From assembly GCF_020217005.1 (NCBI RefSeq), contig NZ_JAIWOI010000192.1:1-10000 (forward strand): DNA of 10,000 nucleotides, given 5' to 3'. The DNA comes from Rheinheimera sp. GTDB taxonomy: Bacteria; Pseudomonadota; Gammaproteobacteria; Enterobacterales; Alteromonadaceae. A program made the translations under genes and the position numbers. How positions within the stretch are numbered: the first letter of the stretch is position 1; each line of letters starts with the position of its first letter. The notes beneath the pieces were generated by a model that saw nothing but the letters and a program-made list of their open reading frames with translations, made no database searches and was not told the DNA's origin. Shown here one piece after another: positions 7,564-10,000 of the stretch.

Positions 7564-8837
7564 TGTTTAAAAACTTTATGAGCTGGATTGAGTACCGCAT
7601 GCCATTTATGGAAAAAATGAATCTCCATGTGATGCAGTACCCAGCGCCAAAAAACTTTAACTTCTGGTACTTCTTTGGCTCTTTAGCCATGTTAGTACTG
7701 GTGAACCAAATACTGACCGGTATCTGGTTAACTATGAACTTTGTTCCTACTGCTGAAGGTGCTTTTGCATCAGTTGAATACATCATGCGTGATGTCGACT
7801 ATGGCTGGTTGTTGCGTTATATGCACTCCACCGGTGCTTCTGCTTTCTTCGTTGTCGTCTATCTGCATATGCTGCGTGGCATGATGTATGGTTCTTATCA
7901 AAAACCACGGGAATTACTGTGGATCTTCGGTATGCTGATTTTCTTAGTTTTAATGGCTGAAGCCTTTATGGGTTACTTGTTACCATGGGGTCAGATGTCG
8001 TTCTGGGGTGCTCAGGTTATTATCTCTATCTTCGGTGTAATTCCGGTAATTGGTGATGATTTAACTCTGTGGATCCGCGGTGACTACGTTATTTCAGGCG
8101 CGACCTTAAACCGTTTCTTTGCCTTACACGTTATCGCTTTACCATTGGTTTTAGTGGTGCTGGTGTTCCTGCACATCATTGCTCTGCATGAAGTGGGTTC
8201 CAATAACCCTGATGGTATCGACGTTAAGCGTCCAAATGATGGTCAGAAGATTGAAGACAACGTGTCTGATAAATTTACTTTCCATGAGTATTTCACCAAA
8301 GGCGGTAAAAAAATTATCGTTGATGCTATTCCTTTCCACCCGTACTACACGGTGAAAGATATAGTAGGTGTAGTAGGCTTCCTGTTTATCTTCTGTTTTG
8401 TGATTTTCTTTGCTCCAGAAGGTGGTGGTTTCTTCCTTGAGCCACCAAACTTTGAGCCAGCAAACCCGATGAAAACTCCTGAGCACATAGCACCAGTGTG
8501 GTATTTTACGCCTTTCTACGCCATTTTACGTGCTGTACCTGATCAGTTGTTTGGTGCGATTTTTATGTTCCTGGCTATTATCTTCCTTGCCTTGTTGCCA
8601 TGGTTAGACCGTTGCCCGGTGCGTTCAGTCCGCTACCGTAGCAACCTGCACAAGGCTAACTTAGTGATGTTCTGCATCAGCTTTGTGGTGTTAGGTGTGT
8701 TAGGTGTATTACCTGCGACTCCAACTTATACCTTGTTAGCGCAGATTTTCTCATTCACCTATTTTGCGTATTTTGGCCTGTTATGGTTCTACAGCAAAAA
8801 TGAGAAAACCAAGCCGTTGCCAGTGAGGTTATCCTGA
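7563..8837 (+). CDS. petB: Ubiquinol-cytochrome c reductase cytochrome b subunit
   Basis: Membrane core of the bc1 complex, carrying hemes bL and bH and both quinone sites, so that quinol oxidation drives the proton-motive Q cycle. The 424-aa length and hydrophobicity fit a fused bc1-type cytochrome b with about eight helices, unlike the split b6/subunit IV form. Heme ligands: H88 and H102 on helix B (RYMHSTGA, YLHMLRG), and H189 and H204 on helix D (FFALHVIAL, FLHIIALHE). The Qo motif is PVWY (residues 311-314) instead of the mitochondrial PEWY. The helix-D histidines are 15 residues apart rather than the 14 of mitochondrial and Rhodobacter proteins. ATG overlaps the petA stop by one base, and its own TGA overlaps the petC start, so the three subunits are translationally linked. 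Confidence 0.98.
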   Translation: MFKNFMSWIEYRMPFMEKMNLHVMQYPAPKNFNFWYFFGSLAMLVLVNQILTGIWLTMNFVPTAEGAFASVEYIMRDVDYGWLLRYMHSTGASAFFVVVYLHMLRGMMYGSYQKPRELLWIFGMLIFLVLMAEAFMGYLLPWGQMSFWGAQVIISIFGVIPVIGDDLTLWIRGDYVISGATLNRFFALHVIALPLVLVVLVFLHIIALHEVGSNNPDGIDVKRPNDGQKIEDNVSDKFTFHEYFTKGGKKIIVDAIPFHPYYTVKDIVGVVGFLFIFCFVIFFAPEGGGFFLEPPNFEPANPMKTPEHIAPVWYFTPFYAILRAVPDQLFGAIFMFLAIIFLALLPWLDRCPVRSVRYRSNLHKANLVMFCISFVVLGVLGVLPATPTYTLLAQIFSFTYFAYFGLLWFYSKNEKTKPLPVRLS

Positions 8838-9577
8838 TGATTAAAAAGTTATTTACTGTACTGGCGTTGGTAGCATCCAGCGCTGCTATGGCGGCTGGTG
8901 GTCATGCTGTGCATTTAGACAAGGCACCTATTGATCTGACGGACAAAGAGTCACTGCAACGTGGTGCCCGTATGTTCCAAAACTACTGTCTGGGTTGTCA
9001 CCAGATGCAGTACCAGCGTTATTCCCGTACTTTCCGCGATTTAGGTATTCCTGATGACGTAGGTATGGCTACTTTAGGTTTTACTGCGAATAAAGTGGGT
9101 GACCATATTAAAAACGCAGCTCCTAAAGCTGACCTGGCCAACTGGTTTGGTGCTGCGCCACCAGATTTAACCAACGTAGCCCGGGTTCGTGGTCCGGACT
9201 GGATTTACACTTATCTGCGTACATTCTATGTGGACCCAAGCCGTCCATTTGGGGTGAACAACGAAGTGTTCCCATTAGTAGGTATGCCACATGTGTTACA
9301 AGAGCTGCAGGGTATCCCTTACAAGGCGACTGAAACTCGTCTGGTTGACGGTGTACCCACAGAAGTGGACGTAGGTATTAAAACTGATGGCTCAGGTGAA
9401 CTGAGTACGGAAGAATACGACCGTGCTGTTGCTGATCTGGTGAACTACCTGGAATACGTTGGTGAGCCTTCCAAACTGGAGTCTCACAGCTTAGGTGTAA
9501 AAGTTCTAATCTTCTTAGGTATTTTCTTTATCTTCGCTTTCCTGCTGAAGAAAGAGTACTGGAGAGATGTCCACTAA
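8837..9577 (+). CDS. petC: Ubiquinol-cytochrome c reductase cytochrome c1 subunit
   Basis: Heme c subunit of bc1; it accepts the electron from the Rieske protein and gives it to soluble or membrane cytochrome c. The 246-aa precursor has a Sec signal peptide (about residues 1-19, ending AAMA), one heme-binding CLGCH motif (C51, C54, H55), the typical APPDLTNVARVRGPDWIYTYL block (about 107-127) with a likely Met ligand at M150 (VGMPHVL), and a C-terminal membrane anchor (about 220-237) followed by a charged cytoplasmic tail (KKEYWRDVH). This is a monoheme c1, not a fused c1/soluble-cytochrome form. GAGG lies eight nt before the ATG. The start overlaps the petB TGA by one base, and a terminator follows. 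Covalent heme attachment requires Ccm proteins encoded elsewhere. Confidence 0.98.
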   Translation: MIKKLFTVLALVASSAAMAAGGHAVHLDKAPIDLTDKESLQRGARMFQNYCLGCHQMQYQRYSRTFRDLGIPDDVGMATLGFTANKVGDHIKNAAPKADLANWFGAAPPDLTNVARVRGPDWIYTYLRTFYVDPSRPFGVNNEVFPLVGMPHVLQELQGIPYKATETRLVDGVPTEVDVGIKTDGSGELSTEEYDRAVADLVNYLEYVGEPSKLESHSLGVKVLIFLGIFFIFAFLLKKEYWRDVH

Positions 9578-9598
9578 GGACATAGATGTTAGCCTTTG

Positions 9599-9619
9599 AA
9601 GGGGCCGCGAGGCCCCTTT
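9599..9619 (+). terminator. Intrinsic terminator after petC
   Basis: Stem of aaggggcc (9599-9606) and ggcccctt (9611-9618) closing a GCGA loop of the GNRA type, 21 nt after the petC stop. The T-run is short (TTTGTATTTA), so some read-through into sspA is likely. I saw no good separate sspA promoter in the short gap. Confidence 0.85.
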
Positions 9620-9647
9620 GTATTTATGCTTATAACCGGAGGATCCT

Positions 9648-10000
9648 ATGGCGATTTCTGCCAACAGACGTGCTGTGATGACCTTGTTTTCAACAGCCAA
9701 TGACATGTACTGTCATCAGGTCAGAATGGTACTGGCGGAGAAAGGCGTCACGGTAGATATTATGCAGGTGAGCACTGATAGTCTGCCTGAGGATGTTTAC
9801 GAGGTTAATCCTTATGGTTCTTTGCCCACTTTGATGGACAGAGATTTAGCTTTATTTAAAGCCGATATCATTAACGAGTATCTGGATGAACGTTTCCCAC
9901 ATCCTCCTTTAATGCCGGTTTACCCTGTAGCTCGTGCGAATGCCCGGTTAATGATGCATCGTATCGAAAAAGACTGGTATGGTTTAGCCGACAAAATTCT
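9648..10000 (+). CDS. sspA: Stringent starvation protein A (3' end beyond window)
   Basis: RNA-polymerase-associated protein with a glutathione-S-transferase fold. In E. coli it accumulates on starvation, acts on sigma-70 promoters and supports acid tolerance and phage P1 late transcription. The 117 visible residues match E. coli SspA from the start (MAISANRRAVMTLFS), through the thioredoxin-like half, to the conserved surface block RFPHPPLMPVYPVAR. P84, H85 and Y92, important for E. coli SspA function, fall at the same numbers. About 95 C-terminal residues lie past the window. GGAGG is five nt before the ATG. Cys22 stands where E. coli has Ser (YCHQVR). It follows petC by 70 bp after a terminator. 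The usual partner sspB would be expected just downstream but is not visible. Confidence 0.97.
   Translation, partial: MAISANRRAVMTLFSTANDMYCHQVRMVLAEKGVTVDIMQVSTDSLPEDVYEVNPYGSLPTLMDRDLALFKADIINEYLDERFPHPPLMPVYPVARANARLMMHRIEKDWYGLADKI

Noticed and set aside
7439..7786. 115-aa frame on - across the petA-petB junction
   Set aside because: Antisense shadow of two certain genes, with no recognisable domain.
9631..9636. TATAAC as a -10 element for sspA
   Set aside because: Transcription would start at or after the ribosome site, leaving no usable leader.

Overview
This window reads as chromosomal core sequence from a gammaproteobacterium of the Alteromonadales/Chromatiaceae type. Rheinheimera, Alishewanella or a Shewanella relative is my best guess, inferred from remembered protein similarity and gene order, not from a search. 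Base composition looks even and moderate throughout. I see no mobile element, tRNA, rRNA, CRISPR array or foreign island.

Layout: (1) 1-1206, murA on +, its first ~19 codons cut off by the window edge, ending at a bidirectional terminator shared with degS. (2) 1275-4318 on -, transcribed in the order zapG, degQ, degS: a membrane-anchored envelope/division protein, a periplasmic HtrA protease with two PDZ domains, and the membrane-anchored site-1 protease of the sigma-E pathway. (3) 4443-5537, zapE on +, divergent from zapG. (4) 5714-6547, rplM-rpsI, ribosomal proteins L13 and S9, behind a promoter with a GC-rich discriminator and a structured leader. (5) 6592-6972, a gene-free stretch with a terminator-like hairpin and the likely petABC promoter. 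(6) 6973-9577, petA-petB-petC, a complete three-subunit cytochrome bc1 complex whose genes overlap by 1 nt. (7) 9648-10000, the first 117 codons of sspA.

Together the genes serve cell-wall precursor synthesis, envelope protein quality control and stress signalling, division, translation, and quinol-to-cytochrome c electron transfer. All protein genes belong to known families, and I found no undescribed multi-gene system. The points most worth checking are regulatory or at residue level: a sigma-E-like promoter just before degQ, a perfect 15-bp inverted repeat between degQ and degS, a leader with competing hairpins before rplM, unusual residues in DegS near its active site, and a PVWY Qo motif with 15-residue helix-D histidine spacing in cytochrome b.
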